Notes under the pieces: generated by a model
What the model was told of the DNA's origin: nothing
The model's input: the letters and a program-made list of their open reading frames with translations, nothing else
Databases searched by the model: none
DNA from: Heterostelium album PN500
Taxonomy: Eukaryota; Evosea; Eumycetozoa; Acytosteliales; Acytosteliaceae
DNA: 64,000 nucleotides
Reading direction: 5' to 3'
NCBI RefSeq assembly: GCF_000004825.1
Contig: NW_008805086.1
Coordinates: forward strand, 1 to 64,000
Program-made: the position numbers and the translations under genes
Shown here: one piece after another, positions 33,885-45,538 of the stretch
Numbering within the stretch: the first letter of the stretch is position 1
Layout of the letters: each line of letters opens with the position of its first letter

Positions 33885-34330
33885 AATCGATTTTGGGCGC
33901 CGAACTTTCGGATGAGACTGAGCTAAAATTTTGCAACACAAAAATAAAAAGTTTTTATGAAGATTTTTTTTCTTTACTAATTTTTGTTTTTATTTTTATT
34001 TTTTTTATTTATTATTTATTATTTTTCATTATTTATTATTTTATTTATTTTTTTTTTGTTATTTTATTTTATTGTTTTTTATTTATTATTATTACTATTT
34101 TTATTATTGTTTTTGTTGTTCCTATTTGCTTTATATTATTTTTTTTATTTATTTTTTTTATTTTATTTTTTCATTTCGATTTTTAATAAAAAAAAACTAT
34201 CAATTTTTGATTATTAATTTGGTAATACTAGAACTTGATTTATTCTCTTGAGAAACAGAAAAAAAAGTTAATTTTGTGCTTTTCATTTTTTTTTTTAAAA
34301 AAATTTCATTTTACTTACATCTTTCGATGA
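33885..34330. other. Very T-rich tract; no gene seen
   Basis: From about 33960 to 34190 the plus strand is almost only T and A in (TTTATT)-type patterns. Frames through it give Phe/Ile/Leu runs without sense. No RNA gene or repeat unit could be defined. Confidence 0.5.
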
Positions 34331-34825
34331 AACCATTTCATTTCGGGGAGATCTATTCAATCATCCTCCGGGTTGTCCTTTTTGAATGGACACAATAAAG
34401 TTGGACGGGCTTTACCTTTTAAATATGATTCGGCAATAGTAACCAAATTAAATATATCAGATACAAACATGAAGATGACCAACAAAAAACTAAAATATAG
34501 TATTGGATATCAAGATGTCCAAACTCAAACTACTACGTTTGATTTTTCTAGGTATAAATCAAATTAGAATATGAATGAAGAACTCTTTAAGCTACCACCA
34601 TTATACACCGATGGATGGCACCAGAATGTATTTGCAAGGACATCTGTTGGAACAAGTAAAGATATAATCAATTCAAAGATAGATTGTGTGTCTTTTGTAT
34701 ACAATCATTATACTTGGATGGTCACTTGTAATTTCAAATACCCTAATTGGAAATGTGATGCTGCTTGCATTCATGACACTGAACCACCAAAAAAGACCTT
34801 GGTTGTGGATCATTTAACTGGTTGA
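34331..34825 (+). pseudogene. Unrecognised ORF with an in-frame stop
   Basis: One frame stays open from 34331 to 34825 except for a TAG at 34565-34567. Before the stop it reads ISGRSIQSSSGLSFLNGHNK and DSAIVTKLNISDTN; after it, NMNEELFKLPPLYTDGWHQN, DCVSFVYNHYTWMV, PNWKCDAACIHDTEPP and DHLTG. Composition is protein-like on both sides and the frame is the same, so a stop mutation in one gene is simpler than two genes. There is no good start codon (an ATG at 34326 is in another frame). The Cys, Trp and Tyr pattern suggests a secreted or viral-type domain, but I recognise no family. The dispersed repeat copy 2 follows 90 bp later. Confidence 0.4.
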
Positions 34826-34915
34826 ATGACTAGTACTCATTTATAAAACTATAAACTTTTTTTATCAATCTTTATAATAAACTTCCATACAATTTTTTCG
34901 TGTTTGTGATGGAAC

Positions 34916-35012
34916 AAATAATTTTCATCGATTATCTATCTTGGTTAACATGTTAATAGAGAAATATACTTCTCACACAAGCAATAAATTATATATTTAA
35001 GTTTTAAAAAAC
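34916..35012. repeat. Dispersed ~95-bp repeat, copy 2
   Basis: Near-identical, same-orientation partner of the copy at 17667-17761. Differences are T to C within GGTTAACATG and an extra AT in ATTATATATTTAAG. Such identity over pure intergenic sequence implies recent duplication or a mobile family. Confidence 0.8.
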
Positions 35013-35332
35013 ACAACTTGGATTTAAATTCAAATCTTTTTAAAATACATCAATGACACTATTTTGTGTTTTAACTAACCTCCCTCACCCCACAACTCTC
35101 ACCTTTCATCGAATAATCTCTCAAAAATTGCAAAAATAAAAAAAAAAACAGGGAGAAAAAATAAAAATAACTTGCTAAAAATAAATTTTGATAAAACTCA
35201 GCCTTTTCTTCTGAAAGTTTCATCACAATTAATCATTGTTACACTGAATTCTTATAGAATATATAAATAAATAATAAATTAAGGTTTTATTTTTCTTTTA
35301 GTAGTATATAAATCTTATAAATAAATTTTAAA
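35013..35332. promoter_or_regulatory. Intergenic / promoter region
   Basis: 320 bp with a C-rich patch (CCTCCCTCACCCCACAACTC, about 35080-35099), poly-A runs and a long AT-rich stretch before the ATG at 35333. No coding frame. Specific promoter elements cannot be assigned. Confidence 0.35.
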
Positions 35333-36038
35333 ATGGGTGAACAAAATAATAATGAAATGTATCCACAACAGCAACCTCAGCAACCACAATATCCACCAGG
35401 TTACGACCCACAATATGGTGCACAACCACCACAATATCCACCAGCTGGTCAACCATACGGAGCTCCACCACAACAAGGTTATCCTCCACAACAAGCATAT
35501 CCACAATATCCACCACAACAACAAGCATATCCACAACAGGGTTACGCACAACCAGGTAATTATTTGATCAAAACCATATAAATAGGTGACGTGACATCTT
35601 ATGTCTAATCTTATTTTATATTAATTTTCATTATAGTTTACGTACAACCAGCACCAACTGTTGTAGTAGCCAGTCCAACTGTAGCTCATGGACACCACTC
35701 AAATTCTGATCAAGATGTTATTCCAGCTGTTTGCATTTTCGTAATTGGATTTTTCCTTTGTTTCGTTTGGGTATGTTTAAACTTTTATTTTATTTTATTT
35801 TGTTCTTTGTTCTTTGTTCATAATATCTTTCTAACACACACAATTTTTTCTTTAGGTTGCCGGATTTGCTTATATTAAATCAAAGAACTCATTGGCAAAA
35901 ACCCTTGCCATCTTATCGGTCATCTTCTTCTTTATCGGACTTCTCACAATTGTCATTGTAATTCCAGTGGTTGTTATTTTGGCCGCAAGAACTGCTGCTG
36001 AAGTCGATAACTGTTACTACAATTGTTCATCAAATTAG
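35333..36038 (+). CDS. Pro/Gln/Tyr-rich membrane protein (179 aa)
   Basis: Exons 35333-35555, 35637-35770 and 35856-36038 join in frame. The N-terminal half is a repetitive cytosolic-type tail of PPQQ, YPPQQ and PQYPP units (residues 1-85), the kind seen in annexin-like and rhodopsin-tail proteins. Residues ~105-125 (VIPAVCIFVIGFFLCFVWVA) and ~140-170 (LAILSVIFFFIGLLTIVIVI) form two hydrophobic segments with a short KSKNS loop between them. The C-terminus is short, with three Cys/Tyr-type residues (NCYYNC). The family is common in dictyostelids as small 'PQ-rich plus two-TM' proteins; exact function is unknown. The antisense frames through the CCA-rich exon are shadows. Confidence 0.8.
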
Positions 36039-36806
36039 ATAGAGCTTGTTTTTTTTTTGTTTTAACAATTAATTAATCTATCATAATAAATTCATTTTTT
36101 CTGTGTAATATTAATCAAATTTGTTTGATGTCGCGTAAACACCAAAAAAGCAAAGCTTTTGATAAAAAAAAAAAAAGAAAAAAAAAGCTTTTAAAAAAAT
36201 TCAACGTGTCAAAAAAAAAAAACAAACTTTGCAAGTTGTCAGTTGAGAAGAAGGGGAGGTGATCCAAGTAGTTTGCCCGCCATGCAAAGTAGATCGATGA
36301 AAAAAACAAAAAAAAAACAAAAAATAATAAGAAAGAAAAAAAATATCTTTTTCAGTTACATTTTAAATTTAAACTAGTTGATGAATGATCATTCAGTGAT
36401 TTTTTTTTTATAATTTTTTCGACCACCTCCTATAATTTTTTTTGACAAACAAACAAATATAAGTCGACATTTATCAAAAGTTTACACCCTACCTTTTTTT
36501 TTTTTTTGTTTGACAGATTGACAGATTGATCAATAGTCAGTTATTTAATTAAAAATCGATCATTTCATCATATTTTTTTTTAATATCAAACACTGGTAGA
36601 ATTATTAAACATCACAAGCAAACAATCAATCTGTCTATCATATATTTTTTAGATCTTATCTTATTTTTTTCAGCAATAACCAAAAACAACCGAGAAAAAA
36701 AATAATCAAAGTTGACTATTATTATTATTTCATTCACCTTTCCCCCACACATCACCACCACCACAATCACCAACACTTTTGTATAAAGATCATCTTATCA
36801 TAAAAG
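36039..36806. other. Intergenic; homopolymer-rich, no gene seen
   Basis: 768 bp dominated by A and T runs (for example 36164-36190 and 36301-36340) and a CACCACCAC-rich stretch near 36745-36775. No convincing coding frame or RNA. Confidence 0.45.
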
Positions 36807-38949
36807 ATGGTAAAAATCATATCAGTTCGTAGTTTGATAGTTTACGCCAATTTCCTTTTAATTCCCACAACCATTTGTTTACTATGGCTACTGTTACCCA
36901 TCGACACATATACCAGATACTCTGGAACTAGCATGGTTTATTTTGTATTTATGTTTTTCACATGGATTTCTTTTTATGATTTAAATTTACCAGGTAACTA
37001 TAGTATAATAACAATTTCAGTCTAACAACTATTTAACATATTATTATTATCAGGATGTTCAAAAATACAGATTGTAGTTTTCTATGCAATATTTATAGCG
37101 ATAGCAATTGGTTGGTTAAATGTAGTTACCAAACTAAATGTGGAAACCAATCGTATGTCATATTCATTCATTGATGCGATTGCCTGGTTGCTCAGCTCGC
37201 TGTGCTACTTTATTCATATACTTGTACACAAGATCAAGAAGCAATACTACTACCAGGATGACACTGTCATGGATGGCTATGGAATCAAGCGAAGAAAGAG
37301 ACGTTCGAAGCCATGGACAAAGAGACTCTCTAAAATATTCTGTTATTACAAGCGAATCGATATGGATGAAGAGGATCAGCGTAAACAAATGTTCAACCAG
37401 CAATTGGAAGAGCATCCACAACTTCCAACCAACACCACTGCCAACGTACAATATCTAAAGAGTTCTGCTGAATTTAAATATTCTGGAAATAACAATAACA
37501 ATAACAATAGTAATAGTAATAGTGATAACGGCAGCCAGAATAACAGTCAAAATGTTAGTCAGAAAAATTCACCGTCAACTTCACTCACAAATTCGATAAA
37601 TAACAGTGAGGGAAATACTTCAGAGGTTGTCAATTCCGATGGAACAGTTACTGTTTCTACAGTTGTCGCCAATCCAAATGACGACAGTCTCGAACACAAG
37701 ATTGAGCAAGTTTTGGGTGAGGACGACACCGCCATCGAGATGACTACAACACAAAAGAAAGACAAGACAAAGAACACTGTCCAATACTTTAAAAAACTGG
37801 ACCAAAGGATGATGGATCGATCGGTGGTGATGTATCGATGCGTGCCACCAACACCAAGAACCTAAAGTTGTCGCCATCGGTCTTGTTCGATCTGATGCCC
37901 AAGCACGAATTGTCGTATCGTAATTTCTTCACCGTGTGTATCTACCAGCTGTTTGTAATTGGCACCTGGTTCTGGCTACACAATTTCACAACACTCATTT
38001 TCGATAACGATCTCTTCAGTACGCCATTCCTCGCACTCGTCTCCATTGTCGTTTTCCATCTAAGTCGTCTCCTACTCAGTGGTATTTCCAACGCACTGAA
38101 TCGTTTCCTCAAACCGCGAGAAATCAAATATTTTACATTCTTCCAATTTCCAATGATGTTTTTCCTTTACTATCGTAATCTTTTCCTTAGTATTAATTGT
38201 AAGTGTGTCAAACCCACAATAACTTTCCAAAAAAAAAAAATAATTTTTTCTAATCCAACAAACTATTTTTTTTCTAATCCATTAAATTAATATTAGCATG
38301 GGGAATTGCAGTATTGGTTAGTTTTGCATTGTTTGCGTTCGATATTTTTTACTATTTGTTGCATATGACCAAGAGATATTGGTTCTTTAGACATCAGGGA
38401 CTGATCGATATCTTTGACAGACATCCAGATTCCAAGTTCTGCAGACTCCTGAGAAATACGCTCGAGGATCAGAATCCATCGTACGACCAGCACGTCCGTG
38501 ATCTATCGGTGGAGTACTACTACGACAAGATGGCCGAGTACGTCAGTATCATCACGATGGTAGTGTTCCTCTCGCTGATACGTGCACTCAACTACAAGAC
38601 ACGCTACTACCCACGCTTCTACGACCTCTCGGACGACACACTCCAGCAGCTGCTCTGGCGATACCTCTATCTCCTGCTATTCGAAGTCACCTACGACCTC
38701 CTGATTCGACTACTCACCAGACGTCTACTGAAGATCGACATTTCCAATCGTGGACGTAACGAAACCATCTCCAATTTCACAACTAGATTCATCTTTACTC
38801 TATTCTTACTCTATAATCTCATGGATATCTATCATACCCAGATCGTCTATAGAGAAAGTTTCGACGACAACACCAACGCGACTTCCAGCAACAACAGCAC
38901 CAACAGCCCCATCACAAATAACTCAACACTGTCCAATCTTTTTTCATAA
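36807..38949 (+). CDS. Polytopic membrane protein with a frame break in an A6 run
   Basis: Exons 36807-36993, 37054-38198 and 38297-38949. Exon 2 is read in one frame up to an A6 run (about 37791-37796, YFKK) and in another afterwards (SVLFDLMPKHELSYRNFFTV). One extra A would restore a continuous protein of about 660 residues. Three or four hydrophobic segments occur before a basic stretch (IKRRKRRSKPWTKR) and a long Asn/Ser-rich loop. Five or more follow the break (VCIYQLFVIGTWFWLHN, STPFLALVSIVVFHLS, FQFPMMFFLYY, AVLVSFALFAFDIFYYLL, YVSIITMVVFLSLI, LLWRYLYLLLFEVTYDLL, FIFTLFLLYNL). It ends in an Asn/Thr-rich tail. I do not recognise the family. The frame break is probably a base-calling error. 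Confidence 0.75.
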
Positions 38950-39213
38950 TGCCAACTCCACACAATAGCGCTTCCCTCATTCACAGTTTTGGGGGAATTG
39001 TCAAAAAATACAAAATAAAAAAATGAATAAATTGGAAAAAAAAAAAAAAACAAAAAAAAAAAACCAACAAAGTAAGTGTTTGATTAATTTTTGTTTGTTT
39101 TAATTATCCGCAATAAATATTAAATCAATATTTTATTTTATTTTTATTTTGTTTCTTTTTTTTATTTTTATTTATCAATATAATATACAACAATCATCAT
39201 CATCATCATCATC

Positions 39214-40337
39214 ATGATAAAGATGGATTATAATGATAATCCAGTTGGTCTAGGTGGATTCGTACCAACTTTATTGGATATATGCTTGACAAGAGTAAAA
39301 GATAATATTGATAGTATGTTGAAGATATGATATTGTTATTAGTTATTGTGATAGCTTTGTTTTTTAACTAATAATATCAACTTTATCAATATAATATTAT
39401 ATTTAGCTATAAAACAGATTGATAAAATTAATGATGTATTATTGCTTAGAGTTTTTGAGAAATGTTCACCAGGTCAATTGGCATCTCTTGAAACAAAACT
39501 TGTTAGTATCTCATAAAATGATATAGTGATCATGATCATCACTGTGATTTATGTATACATGTCATGTGATATTAATAGACTTGTTTACTTTTTTTACTTT
39601 TTTTAACAACAACAACAAATCTATATATTAGATAAATAGAAAAATTGACACAAGTGATCTTTGGAAGAAACATTGTAACATTAGTTTTAACGTATATAAA
39701 GTAGAGCATGGTCTCACTTGGAAATCTATGTATAGTGTATTGTATCATACATCATAATCTCTTAATACAATATATGTTCTAACTTGTAATTTAAAAACAG
39801 AAATTAGAAAGAGAATATCAAGAAAAGAAAAATAGAATTGGTCAGGTTTTAAGAAAGAATTATAGTGAGAAGGAAAATGGTATGGTATCATAATGTGTTA
39901 ATAATACAGTGATATGATATGATAATTATAATGATACAACTTATAATGATACAACTCAAAACAAATCAATCACACAATACATAAATATCTACAACCCATT
40001 AATAATACGATAGATGAATGGTATTGAAGAGTGAACAATGATCATTGTTTAACTAACCGTTTTTTCTTTTTCATTATTATTATTTTAAAACACGCACCAT
40101 ATAGAGAAAAAATCTAAACAAATTAAAGTGATTGACATGCCAAATACTAGAGCGAAACAAATCAACAATAGACCCATGGCTTCAAGAAACTATTCATCAT
40201 CATCATCATCATCATCATCCTCATCTTCTTCTTATTCAGTATCAAGAGTTAGCTCCCCAAAAAGTACAATGAGTAAACCTAGTAGTAACACTCCCAAATT
40301 AATGGCAAAGGTTTTGAAAGAACACAGGAGAAGATAA
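39214..40337 (+). CDS. Elongin A (short form)
   Basis: Exons 39214-39313, 39407-39501, 39632-39736, 39801-39879 and 40105-40337 join in frame to about 203 aa. A second in-frame ATG at 39223 is an alternative start. GGFVPTLLDICLTRVKDNI contains a BC-box-like element for binding Elongin C. It is followed by VLLLRVFEKCSPGQLASLE and, after an intron, DTSDLWKKHCNISF, which match the Elongin A core ('L..VLe.CtP.QL', 'LW..hc..dF'). KLEREYQEKKNRIGQVLRKN and a Ser-rich tail close the protein. Animal Elongin A is much longer because of an N-terminal TFIIS-N domain that is absent here. The complex stimulates RNA polymerase II elongation and can act as a Cullin-linked ubiquitin ligase. Confidence 0.85.
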
Positions 40338-41239
40338 TATTTTGTTGTTATTGTTGATTATCATTTTTCATCCAAAAAAACAAAGCAAAAAAAAACAATA
40401 CTTATCTAGATATTGTTAAGAATAAATATTTTCAATACCACTACCAATCTCCGAACACTTCAACTTCAATTCAATCAACAAATTAATCAATCATACCCCA
40501 CACAGTGGATCAATAATATTATTAATCATGTAATGCAAAAAAAAAAAAACAAAAAGAAAAGAAAAGAAAAAAAATAGTCATATGATTGGCACCTATGAAC
40601 AAACCCATTAAAAAAAAAAGAAAAAAAAAGAATAAAATAAAAAGACCAATATTTATTTATTTTTATTCACAACAGCAACAATTGATGAGAAAGAAAGCCA
40701 CACATCAGACAGTCAGATTGAACAACACAAACTATTAAATGATGTTGTATAAAAAATAGTAATTAATTAAAAAAAAAAAAAAAAAATTGAAAGGAATTAT
40801 GCAATTCCCCAATGCTGAAAAATAAGGGGCATGATGGTATCCAATTCAGATAGATACCAGGTATCTGATATTTTTTTTAAGAAGCTTTTTTAAAATCAAA
40901 AAAACTTTAATCATCCGACACAAAATTTAATTTATTTTTAATTTTATTTTTTAACAACAATACAAAGCTCACATTGATAAAAAAAAAAAAAAAAAAAAAA
41001 AACATATTAATTAAAACACACCCAATGTTTAGATAAAATTTAATTTGTTAAATTGCAATCGTCAAACATACTAATCAATAATAGTTCCAACATTATCTAA
41101 TTATTATTATTATTGTTGTTGTTGGGTTTTACAATTGTTACACAATTTATTCATTTCATTTAAGAGTGAAAGTGAATAGGTCATTTTATTTATTGTGTTT
41201 TTTAATAATTTCTTTATATAGTTTTTTTTTTAATAAGCC
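40338..41239. other. Intergenic; poly-A-rich, no gene seen
   Basis: 902 bp with repeated A runs (about 40538-40550, 40608-40630, 40768-40785, 40980-41001) and no credible coding frame. It contains the 3' UTR of Elongin A and the promoter of acetyl-CoA synthetase. Confidence 0.45.
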
Positions 41240-43501
41240 ATGATTTCAAATGACGATACGATTTATACTCCATCACAAGAGTACAGTCAACAATGTCATG
41301 TTAAATCTTACTCTGAATATCAAGAGGTATGTTGTTTAATGTTTGCAAAACAAAAAAAAAACGACATCACTTTGATGTTCATTCGTTTTTTCATTTATTA
41401 ATCGAAAAATGATAATCAATCTAGATGTACCAACACAGTATCACTAATCCAAGTGAATTCTGGGGAAAGTATGGTAGCTCTCTTATCAGTTGGTTTCAAC
41501 CATTCACCAATGTTATGTCTGGGTATGTAGCAGAGATTAGTATTAGAAGTATTAGTTGTTGTTATAGCCATATTAATTAAAAATGGTTATTGTATTCATA
41601 TTTTATTTAGAAACTTTGTAAATGGAGATATAACTTGGTTCCAAAATGGCAAGTTAAATGTTTCCTATAATTGTATCGATAGACATTTGGAGACAAAGAA
41701 AGACAAGATTGCGATTATCTATGAGGGTGACCATCCAGACCACGTGAGAAAGATCACTTTCTACGAGTTGTTCTTGGAGACCTGTAGATTGGCTAATCTC
41801 TTAAAGTCGCTGGGCGTGCGTAAGGGCGACACCGTTGCCATCTACATGCCCAATACACCAGAGGCAATCTACTCGATGTTGGCATGCGCTCGTATCGGTG
41901 CGATTCACAGTGTTATATTTGCTGGTTTCGGTTTCGATTCGATCGTCTCCAGAGTGCAAGACGCCAACTGCAAGATCATCATCACCGCTGACGAGGGTGT
42001 TCGTGGTGGCAAGACCATTCCACTCAAGAAGAAGATCGATGAGGTTGCCATCCACTGTCCCTCTGTGCAAAAGGTGATTGTCTTTAAGAACACAGGCGGT
42101 CCAATCGACTTCCACCCAGCCAAAGACATCTGGGCACACGAGGTCATGCCAGAACAACCCCCCTACTGTCCATGTGAAGTGTTGGACAGCGAAGATCCAC
42201 TATTTATTCTCTACACATCCGGATCCACCGGTAAACCCAAGGGTTTGGTTCATACTCAAGCTGGATACCTGCTATATACAACAATGACACACCGTTATGT
42301 TTTCGACATACAGGAGAACGATATCTATGCATGTGTTGCTGATGTTGGGTAAATTATCAATCAATTTAATTTGAGTTTTCTTTTAATATTCTTCATTGTT
42401 TTTAGCTAATGGTGTTGTTCTTTGTTATATATAATTATCATCAACAATAGTTGGATTACAGGACATTCTTATATTGTATATGGACCATTGTCGAATGGAA
42501 CCACCACATTTATATTCGAGGGAACTCCACTGCACCCAACACCCTCACGTTATTGGGAGATGGTAGAGAGACACAAGATTACACAATTCTACACTGCACC
42601 GACTGCCATTCGTTCGTTGATGAAGTATCCAGTTAGCTATGCAGAGAAGTGCAATAAGAGTTCACTGCGTGTGCTAGGCACCGTCGGTGAACCCATCAAT
42701 CCAGAGGCATGGAGATGGTTCTACAAGTATGTCGGTGAGGACCGTTGTCCTATCGTCGACACCTACTGGCAAACAGAGTCCGGTGGACATTTAGTCGCAC
42801 CGCTGCCCGGAGGAATCCCCACTAAAGCAGGTAGCGCTACCTTCCCATTCTTTGGAATCAAGCTGTCGGTACTCGATCCACAGACCGGAAAGGAGATGAG
42901 CGGTAACAATGTCGAAGGTGTATTGTGTGTCAACAACTCATGGCCTGGAATCGCGCGTACCGTCTACCGTTCACATACTCGTTACCTGACAACCTATATG
43001 AAGCCATACCCTGGCTACTACTTTACCGGTGACGGAGTCAAGCGTGACCAAGACGGATACTACTGGATCCAGGGTCGTGTCGACGACGTCATCAATGTTG
43101 CCGGTCATCGTTTGGGAACGGCAGAACTCGAGAGTGCATTGGTCGGACACAATTCATGCGCAGAGGCAGCGGTCATTGGATATCCACACGATATCAAGGG
43201 TCAAGGTATTCTGGCATTCTGCACACTGAAACATGGATTCGAAGACACCGAAGACATTGTGTCGTCACTAAAGATCGAAGTCAGAAAGATCATCGGTCCA
43301 TTTGCAACACCCGATGTTATCATCATCACACCATCACTCCCCAAGACTAGAAGTGGTAAGATCATGCGTCGTATCCTCAGAAAGATCGCTTGTCACGAAT
43401 CAACACCGGAGCAACTCGGTGACATCTCAACACTCGCCGAGCCAGAAGTTGTTCAATTTTTAATTGATAAAGTAACAGCATGTCTACCAAAACATCATTA
43501 A
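41240..43501 (+). CDS. acsA: Acetyl-CoA synthetase (AMP-forming)
   Basis: Exons 41240-41326, 41425-41522, 41611-42348 and 42451-43501 join in frame to 657 aa, the usual length. The protein makes acetyl-CoA from acetate, ATP and CoA (EC 6.2.1.1). Visible motifs: [16 protein letters not shown] (N-terminal ACS domain), the P-loop-like [36 protein letters not shown] spanning the last intron, [58 protein letters not shown], and [17 protein letters not shown], whose Lys is the site controlled by acetylation in the family. No organelle presequence or peroxisomal SKL end, so cytosolic or nuclear. The splice sites fall inside conserved motifs and support the model. Confidence 0.97.
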
Positions 43502-43877
43502 AAAAAAAATAACAATCATAAAATAAAATAAAACAATTACAAATGAAATAAAGCAACTAAAATGATTTTACTTTGTTTAATTAAAATGTTTGAAGTTCTG
43601 AGGTTTATTTTTTCTAAATTAAATTGAATTAATTTTTATTTATTTAATTTTTTTTTTTGTAAAATTTTTTTCATTTTTTTTTTTTTGATTAAAAATTGTA
43701 AGTTCACACAAATGTGTTTTTAATTATTTTTTTCAAAATCAAATAAAATTTATTTAATTATTTTATTATTTGTTTTTAAATATTAATATATAAGTTTATT
43801 TTTGTAATTTTATAGTGTTTTTCAATCATATTATATATATATAGTTAATTTTTTTTTTAGTTAATTAGAGAAAAGAT
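43502..43877. other. Intergenic; no gene seen
   Basis: 376 bp of AT-rich sequence with long T runs (about 43646-43690) between acetyl-CoA synthetase and the Rpt2 gene. No coding frame. Confidence 0.45.
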
Positions 43878-45368
43878 ATGGGACAAGGACAATCACTTGG
43901 TAATCCTGATAAGGATCCAACAAAGAAGGTTAGTAGTTGATCAAATTATGATTACTTTGTTTGTTTACAATTTATCTTATATTTATATATTGTTTAATAT
44001 ATTTTGTTATAGGATCAAAATAAACAAAAATATCAACCACCACCTCCACCAACTCAAATGGGAAAGAAAAAGAGAAGAAGAGGAGCTGAGACTTCCACTA
44101 AGCTACCAGTTGTAGCACCACATACCAAATGTAAATTAAAGATGTTGAGATTGGAGAGAATTAAAGATTATCTCTTGATGGAGCAAGAGTTTCTACAGAA
44201 CTACGATATCAGTCAACCAAAGGCTGACGACTCAAAGAATGAGATGACCGACGAGAAGACCATCGATGAGATCAGAGGTGATCCACTTACAGTCGGTAGT
44301 CTCGAGGAGATCGTCGACGATAACCATGCAATCGTCAGTTCGGCGGTTGGACCAGAGCACTACGTGCGTATCATGTCATTCGTCGACAAGTCCAAGCTGT
44401 TCCTCGGTGCCACTGTACTCTTGCACAACAAGACACTGTCGGTAGTAGGTGTCATCGACAGTGAAGTCGATCCAATGGTCAATGTTATGAAGGTGGAAAA
44501 GGCACCACTCGAATCCTACAGTGATATCGGTGGTCTTGAGTCACAGGTACAGGAAATGAAGGAGGCTGTCGAGCTCCCACTCACTCATCCAGAATACTAC
44601 GAGGAAATCGGTATCAAACCACCAAAGGGTGTTATCCTCTACGGTGAGCCAGGAACAGGTAAGACTCTCTTGGCCAAGGCTGTTGCCAATCAGACCTCTG
44701 CTACTTTCCTTCGTGTCGTAGGTTCCGAGCTCATCCAAAAGTATCTTGGTGACGGTCCAAAGTTGGTAAGAGAATTATTTAGAGTTGCCGAAGAGTTGGC
44801 TCCATCCATTGTATTTATTGATGAAATTGATGCTGTTGGTACAAAGAGGTAAGTAAATCATACAATTCAAATTAGTTTTATAGATTTATTAACAATAATA
44901 ATTTTTTTTTTTTGGATTATTTTTAGATACGATTCAAATTCAGGTGGTGAAAGAGAAATTCAAAGAACTATGCTCGAGTTGTTGAATCAATTGGACGGTT
45001 TCGACGCAAGATCAGATGTTAAAGTTATTATGGCAACCAATAGAATTGAAACATTGGATCCAGCGCTTATTAGACCGGGTCGTATCGATAGAAAGATTGA
45101 ATTCCCACTGCCAGATATCAAGACCAAGCGTAGAATTTTCGACATTCACACAAGCAAGATGAACTTGGCAGAGGATGTAAATTTAGAAGAGTTCATCATG
45201 TCCAAAGATGAACTTTCTGGTGCCGATATCAAAGCTATTTGTACAGAATCTGGTTTGCTAGCCCTTCGTGAGAGAAGAATGAGAGTGACTCACTCTGACT
45301 TTAAGAAAGCTAAAGAGAAAGTATTATACAGAAAGACTCAAGGTGTACCCGAGGGATTGTATATGTAA
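43878..45368 (+). CDS. psmC1: 26S proteasome regulatory ATPase Rpt2 (subunit 4)
   Basis: Exons 43878-43928, 44013-44848 and 44927-45368 join in frame to 442 aa (human 440). The start MGQGQSLGN has the Gly2 myristoylation signal typical of Rpt2. The middle shows the OB fold ([20 protein letters not shown]), the AAA domain with Walker [16 protein letters not shown], pore loop KYLGDG, Walker [15 protein letters not shown], and the second region of homology [20 protein letters not shown]. The C-terminus GLYM is an HbYX-type tail that opens the 20S gate. It functions in the base of the 19S particle to unfold and feed ubiquitylated substrates. All motifs are intact. Confidence 0.98.
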
Positions 45369-45538
45369 AAGCGATCACATTTGTACATAATTATATCCAT
45401 CCAATAAGATATAAGATTTAAAAATAATCATAAACTCACAACATATAAAACTATTAATAAAACACAAATCTAATGATCTTTACTAAAAATAAATTAACAC
45501 TGTGATTTATTTTGATTTGTTTAGTTTAGTCTCGTTGT

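Noticed and set aside
33893-34217. Phe/Ile-rich ORFs in a T-rich tract
   Set aside because: Simple-sequence translation without credible start or hydrophobic organisation.
35315-35567. Antisense and alternative-frame ORFs over the Pro/Gln-rich exon
   Set aside because: Direct consequence of CCA/CAA repeats; the spliced plus-strand gene explains the region.
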